Source: JBNKVT01 sp050299335
Lineage (GTDB): Bacteria > Pseudomonadota > Alphaproteobacteria > Rhodobacterales > Rhodobacteraceae
Length of the DNA: 64,000 bases
NCBI GenBank assembly: GCA_050299335.1
Contig: JBNKVT010000051.1
Coordinates: 1 to 64,000 of the forward strand
Reading direction: 5' to 3'
Below the pieces are notes generated by a model that was given only the letters and a program-made list of their open reading frames with translations, searched no databases and had not been told where the DNA came from. Position 1 is the stretch's first letter; each line of letters begins with the position of its first letter. The position numbers were made by a program, and so were the translations under genes. Of this stretch, positions 42,117 to 51,081 are shown one piece after another.

Positions 42117-43130
42117 TCATCTCGTAAGCGCCTGAATTGCGCGGATGAGATCGCCGATCAGCGCGTCGCGATCCTCCTGCGAACAATAGCCGGTCACCGG
42201 TGACACCGGCCGGTCGGCGTGGAAATCCGGATCGAGCCATTCGGGATTCTGCAGAAATTCGGCCCGGCGGGCCTCCGGCATTTCGTCGAGCATCTCTCTG
42301 AAATCGTCTTGCGAAGACTCGAAGATGAATTTCTGAAGCTCCTTCGTCAGCACAAACGGGACGGGTTTGCCGGTAAAGGTGACGTGGTTGGCCAGCAGAA
42401 ACTCGATGGAGGGATCGTGCTGGTGTGGGCGGAATTCGCGGTTCCGCTGCAGGAAATCCAGAAGCGCTGCCGGAGAAGCCTTGTTGGACCGGATATTCGA
42501 CCGGCCATTCGCAATGCCGGCATAGGCGCAGAACTGCGCCACGCTACCCCTTGCGGCATCGAACACCTCGACCTTCGCAACGCCGGGAACGGATTTCCAG
42601 GCCCTGATATGGCGGTTCCACTGGGCACGCGCGATATCGGCGCGGATCCAGTGTTCGAGATCATCCCCGACCCAGACATTCCATTGCCACCAGGCTGTGT
42701 TGAAATAGCCGATCTGCGGCCGAACGAAATAGACCGCTTCCGCCGCGAACCCGGCCTTCACGATTGCCTCGGTGCTGCTGAAAAGTTCGCTCCTCAAGTC
42801 CATGCCTTCGGCTGAAATGACCACCGTATCCGTCGCCGGTATCCGCCTGGCGACCTCAATCAGCGCCTCGGTGAGTGCATCAGGGTTATCCGCAAAGGCA
42901 TGAAACTGACTGCTTGCGTAACGGGCGCTGACCCTGTTCGCCTGTTCCTTCAGCTTCTGACCGGCAAGAATGTCGCCTTGCTCGGTAAAGGCAACGTAGC
43001 GATATGTATCCTCTCCCTTGATGACCGGATATTGGGACAGGAACTGCTGCAGCGAACTGCTGCCGCATTTCCGGGCACCGATGTGAAGAATTAGTCTGCG
43101 GGGGCCACGAGACCGCTTTCGGAGAAACAT
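42117..43130 (-). CDS. Sulfotransferase-like protein
   Basis: A 337-residue protein. The PAPS-binding loop reads LILHIGARKCGSSSLQQF at residues 13-30, and the rest follows bacterial polysaccharide-type sulfotransferase patterns (TVVISAEGMD, AVYFVRPQIGYFNTAW). It would transfer sulfate from PAPS to a surface sugar. The start at 43130 has AGGGGG eight bases upstream; the frame extends 30 codons further. It is convergent with the GH9 gene and has no sulfate-activation genes nearby. Confidence 0.8.
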   Translation of the reverse strand: MFLRKRSRGPRRLILHIGARKCGSSSLQQFLSQYPVIKGEDTYRYVAFTEQGDILAGQKLKEQANRVSARYASSQFHAFADNPDALTEALIEVARRIPATDTVVISAEGMDLRSELFSSTEAIVKAGFAAEAVYFVRPQIGYFNTAWWQWNVWVGDDLEHWIRADIARAQWNRHIRAWKSVPGVAKVEVFDAARGSVAQFCAYAGIANGRSNIRSNKASPAALLDFLQRNREFRPHQHDPSIEFLLANHVTFTGKPVPFVLTKELQKFIFESSQDDFREMLDEMPEARRAEFLQNPEWLDPDFHADRPVSPVTGYCSQEDRDALIGDLIRAIQALTR

Positions 43131-43684
43131 CCGAATCACCCCCTCATAGAGGAAGAGTGAACCGTTCCATCCACCAGGCGGCGCCGGCGGCATTGCAACG
43201 CTTTTGCTGTTGAAACACATTTCATCAGTGCAGCCATGTCTTGGGTCCTTCGTTCCGATCCGGGATCGAGGCTCGACCTTCCAGCATCAATTTACGCGAT
43301 AGACTGTCCCCCGCAATGGCAGTGACTGCGGGATTGTGCCGCAATAGCCGCATGGCGCAATCCACGACTGATGCAGGCTCGGCTTGCCAACCGCTGACCG
43401 GGGTCGCTCAAATTGGGGCGCATTGCGAATGGCACGCCGAGCGGGTGTGAGTTTGTGCAAAGGTCCGCAGGATCAGGAACGACAGCCGGAAACGCCGCCT
43501 CTGAGGAAAAGCCGTTGCCCCTGCCGGCCAGTGCGGGTGCAGGTGTCCAACCGAAACCTTACTGGATCAAAGCAGGCTTGTCCGGAAGCCCCGTTGCAGC
43601 GATTGAACATCCCGGAACGCAATCCGTCACATTCTCCGTTCTTGGCGCTTTATCTTTGCAAAATCCGCCTTATAATCCGCGCCC
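43131..43684. other. Intergenic region upstream of the leuA leader
   Basis: About 550 bases with no convincing gene on either strand. The right end carries a perfect TATAAT (43671-43676) just before the leader peptide ORF. Confidence 0.5.
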
Positions 43685-43842
43685 ATGATGACAGAAGCGC
43701 ATATCACCACGATCCGGGCCGTACAGGCCCTAGCTGCGCTTCTTCTCCTTAGCCGCCTCTGAGCGTGCCGGGATCACGGCGCGCGCGCTCAGGGGAGACA
43801 CGCTCGCGCCGCACCGGACATCAAGGCTAAAGGAACATTCAG
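43671..43842 (+). promoter_or_regulatory. leuA attenuator region
   Basis: TATAAT at 43671-43676 places the transcript start at or next to the leader ATG (43685). The leucine-rich leader peptide is followed by a hairpin with arms TGAGCG/CGCTCA and an inner GCCG/CGGC stem (43760-43792), and an overlapping alternative pairing of GC-rich segments up to about 43820. This is the layout of translation-coupled transcription attenuation; no long T-tract is visible, so the termination step could be Rho- or structure-dependent. Confidence 0.65.
43685..43762 (+). CDS. leuL: leuA leader peptide (25 residues)
   Basis: The frame encodes MMTEAHITTIRAVQ then ALAALLLLSRL and stop: six leucines in the last ten codons, including a CTA codon. 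It ends 80 bases before leuA. Ribosome stalling at the Leu run when charged Leu-tRNA is scarce would change RNA folding downstream. There is no ribosome binding site; the -10 box is eight bases before the ATG, so the mRNA is probably leaderless, as described for trpL of Sinorhizobium. Confidence 0.7.
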   Translation: MMTEAHITTIRAVQALAALLLLSRL

Positions 43843-45417
43843 ATGACCAAACCTGCGAACGAAAAGAACCAGGACCATGTCCTGATCTTCGACACCACCC
43901 TGCGCGACGGCGAACAGAGCCCTGGTGCCACCATGACCCTGAAGGAAAAGCTGGAGATCGCAGCACTTCTCGATGAGATGGGCGTCGACATTATCGAGGC
44001 CGGCTTTCCCATCGCCTCGGAAGGCGATTTCGAGGCGGTGACCGAGATTGCCAAGGTAGCGCCCAACTCGGTGATCTGCGGGTTGGCGCGCGCCAATTTC
44101 AAGGATATCGACCGCTGCTGGGAGGCGGTCAGGAACGCGAAGCGCCCGCGTATTCATACGTTTATAGGGACCTCGCCCTTGCACCGCGAATTCCAGGTTC
44201 GCCTCGACAAGGAGGCGATGGCCGAGCGCATCCACGAGACCGTCACCCATGCCCGCAACCTCTGCGACAACGTGCAGTGGAGCCCGATGGACGCCACGCG
44301 GACCGAGCATGACTATCTCTGCCGCACGGTCGAGATCGCCATCAAGGCCGGGGCGACGACGATCAATATCCCTGACACGGTCGGCTACACCGCGCCGCGC
44401 GAGAGTGCCGACATCATCCGCATGCTGATCGAAAAGGTACCTGGCGCGGACGAGGTGGTCTTTGCCACCCATTGTCACAACGACCTCGGCATGGCGACGG
44501 CGAATTCTCTGGCCGCGGTCGAGGCCGGGGCCCGGCAGATCGAATGCACGATCAACGGGCTCGGGGAACGCGCCGGGAATACCGCGCTCGAAGAGGTGGT
44601 GATGGCGATGCGGGTGCGCAACGACATCATGCCCTATCACACTGGCATCGACGCTACCAAGATCATGCAAGCCAGCCAGATCGTCGCCTCGGTTTCGGGC
44701 TTTCCGGTGCAGTTCAACAAGGCCATCGTCGGCAAGAACGCCTTCGCCCATGAAAGCGGCATCCATCAGGACGGCATGCTGAAACACGCCGGGACCTTCG
44801 AGATCATGCGCCCCGAGGATGTCGGGCTGTCCGAAACCTCGCTGGTCATGGGCAAGCATTCCGGCCGGGCGGCGCTGCGTTCGAAGCTGGAGAATCTTGG
44901 CTTCCAGTTGGGCGACAACCAGTTGAACGACGTCTTCGTCCGGTTCAAGGCGCTCGCCGACCGCAAGAAGGAGGTCTATGACGAGGACCTGATGGCGCTG
45001 ATGCAGGATTCAACGGCCAATACCGGCGAGGACCGAATCCAGGTCAAGCGCCTGAAGGTCGTCTGCGGCACCGAGGGCCCGCAGACCGCCGATTTGACGC
45101 TGGTCATCGACGGGGCTGAAAGACAGGTCGAGGCGACCGGCGACGGCCCGGTGGACGCGACCTTCAACGCGGTACAGAAACTGGTGCCGCATCAGGCTAA
45201 ACTGCAGCTTTATCAGGTGCATGCCGTCACCGGAGGGACCGATGCGCAGGCGACGGTCTCGGTCCGGATGGAGGAAGAGGGTATGCTGGTCACCGGCCAG
45301 TCCGCCGATACCGACACCGTGGTCGCCTCTGCCAAGGCCTATGTCGGGGCGCTGAACAAGCTGCTGGTGCGGCGCGAGCGTGAGTTGGCAAACGCACATA
45401 CGGCCGCGAGCGGTTAG
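43843..45417 (+). CDS. leuA: 2-Isopropylmalate synthase
   Basis: Catalyses condensation of acetyl-CoA with 2-ketoisovalerate, the first step of leucine synthesis. The product has 524 residues. The DRE-TIM barrel starts FDTTLRDGEQSPGATM and includes the metal site THCHNDLGMATANS and HESGIHQDGML; the C-terminal ~130 residues are the LeuA allosteric leucine-binding domain. GGAACA precedes the ATG. Expression is probably controlled by the upstream leader peptide. Confidence 0.97.
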   Translation: MTKPANEKNQDHVLIFDTTLRDGEQSPGATMTLKEKLEIAALLDEMGVDIIEAGFPIASEGDFEAVTEIAKVAPNSVICGLARANFKDIDRCWEAVRNAKRPRIHTFIGTSPLHREFQVRLDKEAMAERIHETVTHARNLCDNVQWSPMDATRTEHDYLCRTVEIAIKAGATTINIPDTVGYTAPRESADIIRMLIEKVPGADEVVFATHCHNDLGMATANSLAAVEAGARQIECTINGLGERAGNTALEEVVMAMRVRNDIMPYHTGIDATKIMQASQIVASVSGFPVQFNKAIVGKNAFAHESGIHQDGMLKHAGTFEIMRPEDVGLSETSLVMGKHSGRAALRSKLENLGFQLGDNQLNDVFVRFKALADRKKEVYDEDLMALMQDSTANTGEDRIQVKRLKVVCGTEGPQTADLTLVIDGAERQVEATGDGPVDATFNAVQKLVPHQAKLQLYQVHAVTGGTDAQATVSVRMEEEGMLVTGQSADTDTVVASAKAYVGALNKLLVRRERELANAHTAASG

Positions 45418-45423
45418 GACGTT

Positions 45424-45451
45424 GCGGGATGCGTGAATGCACGCATCCCGC
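45424..45451 (+). terminator. Strong 12-bp hairpin after leuA
   Basis: GCGGGATGCGTG-AATG-CACGCATCCCGC is a perfect stem beginning seven bases after the leuA stop. It lacks a T-tract, so it may stabilise the mRNA end or act as a weak terminator. Confidence 0.6.
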
Positions 45452-45510
45452 ACCCGTCACAAGCCATTGCTTTCAAGCGGAAAACGGCCCTGATCGGATG
45501 GCTGACGCGC

Positions 45511-45555
45511 CGCTTTCTTGCAAAGAAAGCGACCGAAATCTTCCAAAGATTTCGG
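45511..45555. repeat. Paired-hairpin repeat, copy 2 (inverted relative to copy 1)
   Basis: CGCTTTCTT-GCA-AAGAAAGCG (45511-45531) and CCGAAATCTT-CCA-AAGATTTCGG (45533-45555). Read on the minus strand it has the same order, arm lengths and 3-base loops as copy 1 at 7975-8020. It lies between the convergent ends of leuA and the molybdenum hydroxylase gene. Confidence 0.75.
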
Positions 45556-45582
45556 GGCCCCCGGAGAGCTGCGGTGTCCCGC

Positions 45583-47859
45583 CTACAAAAAATCAACCGT
45601 CTGCGATAGCGGCATCCGCCTGATCCGCTGTCCGGTCAGCGCATAAATCGCATTGGTCAGGGCTGGTGCCGCCGGCGGTGTACCAGGCTCGCCGGCGCCG
45701 CCCATTTTCGGAGCGTTTTCGAGGATCGCAACGTCGATCTCGGGGCATTGCCACATGCGCATGGCGTCGAAATCGTAGAAATTCCGCTGGGTGACCTCGC
45801 CCCCTTCAAAGGTGATCTCCTCGCCCAGCGCCTGGCTGAGGCCATAAACGATGCCGCCGGACATCTGGGCTTCGAAATTGCGCGGGTCAAGGACGGTGCC
45901 GGGGTCGGCGGCGCACCAGACCTTCTCGATGCGGATGCCGGCGGGGGTATCGGCGACCTGGACCACTTCGGCGACCCAGGTGCCGAAGGACATGCAGAAA
46001 GCGACCCCTCGCGCCTTGCCTTGCGGCAGCGGTGTGCCCCAGCCGGACATTTCGGCGGCCTTTTCCAGCACGGCGCGGGCGGGGGCGAAGGTGTCGCCTT
46101 GCATCATGGCGAGGCGCATCTCGATGGGGTCGAGGGCGGAGGCTTCGGCGACCTCGTCGAGGAAGCATTCGTGGAACCAGGCGTTGAAGGTGTTGCCGAC
46201 GGAGCGCCAGAAGCCGGTGGGGATCGCAAGGTCGACGACATGGGCGGCGAAACGGCTGTTGGGATAGGCGAGCGGCTGGTTGAAGGCACCGTCTAGCACT
46301 GTGTCGTCGGGGCCGCCCATGGGGAGGTTGGGGAAGGTGCGCCCCATGAGGGATTTCAGGATCGACGGGGCGGCGACGTGGTAGTCGATGGCCTCGGGGG
46401 GCTGGCCCTGGCGGATGGCGGCCTTGAGCGATCCCAGCGCCCGGGGGCGGTAGAGGTCGTGGGTCGTGTCCTCTTCGCGGGTCCAGGTGACCTTGACGGG
46501 CTTACCGTCAGTCTTCGCAGCGATGGCGGCGGCGTAGAGGCCGAAATCGACCTCGCCGCGGCGGCCGAAACCACCGCCAAGTCTGGTGGTGTGGACAGTG
46601 ACACTCTCGGTCTCGAGGCCAAGGAGCGAGGCGGCGGTCATTTCGAGGATGCCGGGGGCCTGGGTGCCGCACCAGATATCGAGATGGCCGTCGCGAACCC
46701 GGGCGGTGGCGTTCATCGGCTCCATCGTGGCATGGGCGAGGTAGGGGACCTCGTAGCGGGCCTCCAGAACGGTGTCGGCGGCGGCAAGCGTTGCCTCGGC
46801 GTCGCCGGTGCCACCGGAAGTCCAGTCGGGCTCGGCGGCGAGGGCCGTTTCGAAAAGTTGTCCCTGGGCCGTGTCGTCCCCAGGATAAGGGGCGTCGTCC
46901 CAGTCAACCTCCAGCGCCTCCGCACCCTGGAACGCTGCCCAGGTATTGTCGGCGATGATGCCGAAGCCCTTGCCGGTCGTGGTGGCGATTTCGACCACGT
47001 CGCGGACGCCGGGAACAGCCATCGCTGGAGCCGGATCGTGGGACTTGGCGCCGGCACCAAAGCGGGGGGAGATTTTTACCGTGGCGTAGAGCATGTCCGG
47101 CAGATGCACGTCGATGCCGAAGATACGGCCGCCGGTGACCTTTTCGCGGCCTTCGACGCGGGGCTGGTCCTTGCCGAGGAGGGTCCAGTCGGAGGTGGGT
47201 TTGAGGGTGACGCTGGTGGGGGGCTCGAGGGCGGCGGCCTCGGGGGCAAGGGCGCCGTAGGTCAGGCGCTCTTCGGTGCGCGGGTTGATGACCGCGCCGT
47301 TCGCTGCCTTCAGCGTGCCGGCGGGGACGTTCCAGCGGGCGGCGGCGGCGGCGATCAGCATCTGGCGGGCGGTGGCACCGGCGGTGCGCATCTTCTCGAA
47401 GGCGTCGATCGTGGCGGAGGAGCCGCCGGTGATCTGCAATCCGAGGAATTTCGTGACCGCGCCCATGCCGCCCCGCACCGTCTCGGCGGTGAAACTGTCG
47501 TCAAAATAGGGGAAGGGGCCGCCCATCTGGAGCATGGCTTCGTTGTAGTAGGCTTCGTCGGCAAGGCCGTGGATGACCTCGACCTGATCGAGCGAGACTT
47601 CCAGTTCCTCGGCGACGAGGGCAGCGAGAGTAGTGTGGATCCCCTGCCCCATCTCGGCGCGGGGGGCAATGAGGGTGATCTTCTCGCCGGGGCCGATGAT
47701 GACATAGGGGTTGAAGGTGGCTTCGCCCTCGGCCAGCGATGCCTCGAGCGGGTTGGCATAGGGTTGCTTGTACTTGTAGTATCCGAAGGCGACGCCGCCG
47801 GCGGCGAGGACGCCGATCCCCAAGAACCCGCGTCTCGTGTATTTCCAGACCTTGCCCAT
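45583..47859 (-). CDS. Molybdenum hydroxylase large subunit (isoquinoline oxidoreductase beta-like)
   Basis: A 758-residue molybdopterin cytosine dinucleotide-binding subunit of the xanthine oxidase family, IorB branch. A twin-arginine signal (YTRRGFLGIGVLAAGGVAFG) sends it to the periplasm with its cofactor. Marks include AEMGQGIHT near the N-terminus, TTRLGGGFGRRGEVD, and the catalytic Glu in MGGAGEPGTPPAAPAL. It lies three bases downstream of its 2Fe-2S subunit. The natural substrate, an aldehyde or N-heterocycle, is unknown. No cytochrome c partner gene is adjacent. Confidence 0.9.
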   Translation of the reverse strand: MGKVWKYTRRGFLGIGVLAAGGVAFGYYKYKQPYANPLEASLAEGEATFNPYVIIGPGEKITLIAPRAEMGQGIHTTLAALVAEELEVSLDQVEVIHGLADEAYYNEAMLQMGGPFPYFDDSFTAETVRGGMGAVTKFLGLQITGGSSATIDAFEKMRTAGATARQMLIAAAAARWNVPAGTLKAANGAVINPRTEERLTYGALAPEAAALEPPTSVTLKPTSDWTLLGKDQPRVEGREKVTGGRIFGIDVHLPDMLYATVKISPRFGAGAKSHDPAPAMAVPGVRDVVEIATTTGKGFGIIADNTWAAFQGAEALEVDWDDAPYPGDDTAQGQLFETALAAEPDWTSGGTGDAEATLAAADTVLEARYEVPYLAHATMEPMNATARVRDGHLDIWCGTQAPGILEMTAASLLGLETESVTVHTTRLGGGFGRRGEVDFGLYAAAIAAKTDGKPVKVTWTREEDTTHDLYRPRALGSLKAAIRQGQPPEAIDYHVAAPSILKSLMGRTFPNLPMGGPDDTVLDGAFNQPLAYPNSRFAAHVVDLAIPTGFWRSVGNTFNAWFHECFLDEVAEASALDPIEMRLAMMQGDTFAPARAVLEKAAEMSGWGTPLPQGKARGVAFCMSFGTWVAEVVQVADTPAGIRIEKVWCAADPGTVLDPRNFEAQMSGGIVYGLSQALGEEITFEGGEVTQRNFYDFDAMRMWQCPEIDVAILENAPKMGGAGEPGTPPAAPALTNAIYALTGQRIRRMPLSQTVDFL

Positions 47860-47861
47860 CT

Positions 47862-48314
47862 TCAGCCCTCCATCACTTTTGCCGCGTCGTGGATCGCCGC
47901 GCGGATCCGCGGATAGGTGCCGCAGCGGCAGAGATTGGTCATGGCGTCGTCGATATCAGCGTCCGTGGGGGACGGGTTCTCTTCCAGCAACGCCACAGCG
48001 GCCAGGATCTGGCCCGATTGGCAGTAGCCGCATTGCGGGACCTGGTGGCGGAGCCAAGCCTCCTGTACGGCATGGAGCCGGTCGCCGTCGGCGAGGCCCT
48101 CGATGGTGGTGATCCGGCCTTCGGTGTCGCCGACGGCCTGCGAGCAGGAACGGACCGGGAAGCCGTCGATCAGCACAGTGCAGGCACCGCAAGCCGCCAC
48201 CCCGCAACCGAATTTCGGGCCCTTGATGTCGAGAATGTCCCTGAGCGCCCAGAGGAGCGGCATGTCAGGATCGGCCTCGAATGTGCGGTCCTGTCCGTTG
48301 ATATTCAGCCTCAT
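47862..48314 (-). CDS. Molybdenum hydroxylase 2Fe-2S subunit (isoquinoline oxidoreductase alpha-like)
   Basis: A 150-residue electron-transfer subunit with two [2Fe-2S] sites: an N-terminal plant ferredoxin-type cluster (FGCGVAACGACTV ... SCSQAV) and a C-terminal four-helix cluster (PQCGYCQSGQI ... NLCRCGTYPRI). The start at 48314 has GGAGGG four bases upstream; the ATG four codons earlier overlaps it. It carries no signal and would be co-exported with the large subunit. Divergent from a TetR regulator. Confidence 0.92.
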   Translation of the reverse strand: MRLNINGQDRTFEADPDMPLLWALRDILDIKGPKFGCGVAACGACTVLIDGFPVRSCSQAVGDTEGRITTIEGLADGDRLHAVQEAWLRHQVPQCGYCQSGQILAAVALLEENPSPTDADIDDAMTNLCRCGTYPRIRAAIHDAAKVMEG

Positions 48315-48337
48315 GCTGCCCTCCATTTAAGTGACTT

Positions 48338-48383
48338 GCGTTCACATAAACCGGGATCCGCGACCCTGTCAATAAGTGAACGC
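48338..48383. promoter_or_regulatory. Candidate TetR operator: GCGTTCAC...GTGAACGC
   Basis: A perfect 8-bp inverted repeat with a 30-base spacer lies in the divergent gap between the hydroxylase operon and the TetR gene; the left half is itself part of GTGA-N7-TCAC. Such sites fit repression of both promoters. Confidence 0.45.
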
Positions 48384-48442
48384 GGGTTCTTTATTGATTT
48401 TTGGCGACATTCGGCATAGCAGGGAGCGAGGAGTACCAACGC

Positions 48443-49117
48443 GTGAACGATACGAGCTTTATCCGGGCCAGGCGGCCCGAACAGAAGGCGCAGCGGGCGG
48501 AGGAGATCCTCGACGCGGCGCGGCTTTTGCTGGACGAGGGTGGATTGGAGGCGGTGACCCTGGCGGCGATCGCCAGAGAGGCCGGTGTGGTGAAATCCAA
48601 TCTCTACCGTTATTTCGAAAGCCGCGAAGAAATCCTGTTTCGGCTGATGCTTGAGGAATCCCACGACCTGATCGACAGTGGAGTCACCAATCTCGCCCCG
48701 CTGGCCGGGACGGACGACATCCCGGCCCTCGCGGGGATCATGGCCGGTGATTTCGCCACCCGGCCGCGTTTCTGCTTGCTGATCTCGCGGATGGCCCCGA
48801 TCCTGGAGCAGAATATCTCGGTCGAGACCCTGATCGAAATGAAGCGCGAGGTGGTTGGGCTGCTCCTGCGCATCGCCGAGGCGATCTCGAAGGCGATCCC
48901 GTCGCTGACGCAGGATGCGGCGTTGCAGGGGCTGAATATGGTGATCCACAATATCGCCGGGCTCTGGCCGATAGCCCACCCGCCCGAGGCGGTGTCGATG
49001 GCCCTCGAGGAACCCGATCTGGCCTTCATGAAGCAGGAATTCGAGACCGCAGCCGCCGAGGCCATTGCGGCGATCTTCGAAGGGGTCAGGGTCGGGCAGA
49101 GTCGCGGGAGCGCCTGA
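48443..49117 (+). CDS. TetR-family transcriptional regulator
   Basis: A 224-residue regulator with an N-terminal helix-turn-helix (EILDAARLLLDEGGLEAVTLAAIAREAGVVKSNLYRYF). The GTG start has AGGAG nine bases upstream; a TTG 14 codons earlier is less likely. The C-terminal ligand domain has no recognised specificity. Divergent from the molybdenum hydroxylase genes, its probable target. Confidence 0.88.
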   Translation: MNDTSFIRARRPEQKAQRAEEILDAARLLLDEGGLEAVTLAAIAREAGVVKSNLYRYFESREEILFRLMLEESHDLIDSGVTNLAPLAGTDDIPALAGIMAGDFATRPRFCLLISRMAPILEQNISVETLIEMKREVVGLLLRIAEAISKAIPSLTQDAALQGLNMVIHNIAGLWPIAHPPEAVSMALEEPDLAFMKQEFETAAAEAIAAIFEGVRVGQSRGSA

Positions 49118-50008
49118 TCATCCGCCTCCGCCCTTCCGCGCCAAGACGCCCGAAGCCAGCGCCACGCCGGTTGCCACAATGACGATCCCGACTGCCTTGG
49201 CCCCGCCGATGGGTTCGCCGAGGACCACCCAGCCGCCAAGCGCCGCGAGGACGGGGACGAGGGCTGCGAAGGCGGCGGTGCGGGCAGCTCCGATCCGGGC
49301 CACGGCGTAAAAGAAGGTAAAGGTGGCCAGGAACCCCGACAGCACGCCCTGAAAGAACCCCTGGATCAGCAATGTCCTGGTGGGGATCGATGCGAAGTCG
49401 GTGCCGGTGACCAGCGCCAGGACCACGAAGGCCAGCGCCGACCAGAAGCACATCATCGCCGCCCCTTCGGTGACCTTCAGTCCGGATTTGCGGAAGACAA
49501 TGGTGTAGATCGCCCAGCTCAGCGACGCCGCCGAGAAAGCGAGATGCCCAAGCCATCTCCCATCCCCGGCATTCGCGATCGCTTCCCAGCCGCCGACGGC
49601 CAGCGCACCGGCGGCGATCAGCGCGAGCCCGGCGACACGGGTACGGTCGAAGCGCTCGCCGAGAAAGAAATACGACAGGACCGCGACATGAAAGGGCAGC
49701 ATTGAGGGGGTGAAGATACCGGAATCCGCCACCGGCGCGCGTTGCAGACCGAAGGACAGGAAGACGAGGAACCCGAAGCCGCCGCAGATCGGGATCAGCA
49801 GCATCTCGCGCCAGCCGCAGCCCTTGGGGATCGGTCCGGACCGCAACAGAACCGGCGCGTACAGAAGCGATCCGACGCCGAAACGCAAAAGACCGACCTC
49901 GGCAATCCCGACCTTCGCCGTCATCGCTGCGCGGGTGACGACGAGGAACGAGGCCCAGATGACCAGGGTGACGGCAAGGGCTGCCCATGCCCGCCAGCCA
50001 GGGTTCAC
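49118..50008 (-). CDS. DMT-superfamily (EamA) transporter
   Basis: A 296-residue inner-membrane protein with about ten hydrophobic segments and two EamA halves (WAALAVTLVIWASFLVVTRAA; LAALGGWVVLGEPI near the end). The start is the GTG at 50008, overlapping the TGA of the upstream radical SAM gene (GTGA), so the two are translationally coupled. The substrate is unknown, and export of a product of the radical SAM enzyme is one possibility. Confidence 0.88.
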   Translation of the reverse strand: MNPGWRAWAALAVTLVIWASFLVVTRAAMTAKVGIAEVGLLRFGVGSLLYAPVLLRSGPIPKGCGWREMLLIPICGGFGFLVFLSFGLQRAPVADSGIFTPSMLPFHVAVLSYFFLGERFDRTRVAGLALIAAGALAVGGWEAIANAGDGRWLGHLAFSAASLSWAIYTIVFRKSGLKVTEGAAMMCFWSALAFVVLALVTGTDFASIPTRTLLIQGFFQGVLSGFLATFTFFYAVARIGAARTAAFAALVPVLAALGGWVVLGEPIGGAKAVGIVIVATGVALASGVLARKGGGG

Positions 50009-50955
50009 GCCGAGCAACTCGCGCCGCCGAGAACGCAGAATTTGGCGCAATGGGGGTGATTGAGGTGGATGGGGCGCTCGGCCTCTGCCAGCGTCTCGCC
50101 CAGCTCGAATTCCGGAGAATAGGGCAGAAGGGTACAGGCCACCACAGCGGGCCGCGCGGCCCCCTTGCGCTTGACCACCATCCGCGAGGAGGCGCACATC
50201 ACGTCGCCCGGGTCCTTGTCGAGGATGCCCCAGCAGGCGGTGGTGATCTCGGGCACCTCGACCGTCTCGTCCATCTCGGGAAACAGCACCGTCGCCGCGG
50301 GATCCTCGGCGTCGATGTCAAACCCCTCGCGCGCATACAGCTCGGCAAAGGCGCGGCGCATCTCCGTTTCGTCATCGCCCCAGAGCGTGCGCCCGGCCAC
50401 CGCCATGGCGATGCCGTTATCCCTGAGCCAGCGCATGCCCTGCAGGGTGATCTCGAACGACCCGGCCCCGCGTTCCTCGTCATGCTTGGCCTTGTCGAAA
50501 TGATCGAGCGATATGCGCAGCACCAGCCGGTCGCCATGGGTCTCGCGCAGCCGTATCAACCCCTCGGCCACCCGCCGCCGCTGCATCGGGCGCATGGCGT
50601 TGGTCAGGATCAGTACACGGTAGCCGCGCGTCAGCGCCGCCTCGGCCATGGCGATCATTTCCGGGTTCATGAACGGCTCGCCGCCGGTGAAGCCGATTTC
50701 CTCCACCGGCCAGCCCCGCGCCTCGATCTGATCGAGATAGTTCACCACCTCGGATTGCGAGATATAGACCAGCCGGTCATTCTCGGGGCTGCTTTCAATA
50801 TAGCAATGGGTGCAGGCGATGTTGCACAGCGTCCCGGTGCTGAACCAAAGCGTCTTCGCCCCGGTCAGCTTCACCTCGGCCCGTTCCTCGCCTCTGGCGG
50901 TCAATAATGGGTCGGAGAATTTCGCGAGCGGGACAGACGGGGACTGGTCGTTCAA
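50005..50955 (-). CDS. Radical SAM protein with C-terminal cysteine cluster
   Basis: A 316-residue enzyme. The [4Fe-4S]-SAM motif is CNIACTHC, followed by GFTGGEPFMNPE. Several later cysteines (ITTACWGIL, VMCASSR, VVACTLL, PHCAKFCVLGGASC) suggest a SPASM/Twitch-like auxiliary cluster. The start is TTG at 50955, chosen for GGGAGGAA four bases upstream. The substrate is unknown; no precursor peptide ORF was noticed next to it. Coupled to the DMT transporter gene. Confidence 0.82.
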   Translation of the reverse strand: MNDQSPSVPLAKFSDPLLTARGEERAEVKLTGAKTLWFSTGTLCNIACTHCYIESSPENDRLVYISQSEVVNYLDQIEARGWPVEEIGFTGGEPFMNPEMIAMAEAALTRGYRVLILTNAMRPMQRRRVAEGLIRLRETHGDRLVLRISLDHFDKAKHDEERGAGSFEITLQGMRWLRDNGIAMAVAGRTLWGDDETEMRRAFAELYAREGFDIDAEDPAATVLFPEMDETVEVPEITTACWGILDKDPGDVMCASSRMVVKRKGAARPAVVACTLLPYSPEFELGETLAEAERPIHLNHPHCAKFCVLGGASCSA

Positions 50956-51081
50956 GGGCTTCCTCCCAAGGGCTTTCTCTGGGGGTTCGGCGCGACTTTG
51001 GGACAGCAGGAAAGGCGGGTCAAGCACGCTGCCGTCACCGCCGCAAACACCTTCGTGAGCCCGGACCGTCCGGCCGCCCGC

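Noticed and set aside
46378..47916. 512-codon Gly-rich plus-strand frame
   Set aside because: Antisense of the molybdenum hydroxylase gene, which has a TAT signal and catalytic Glu.
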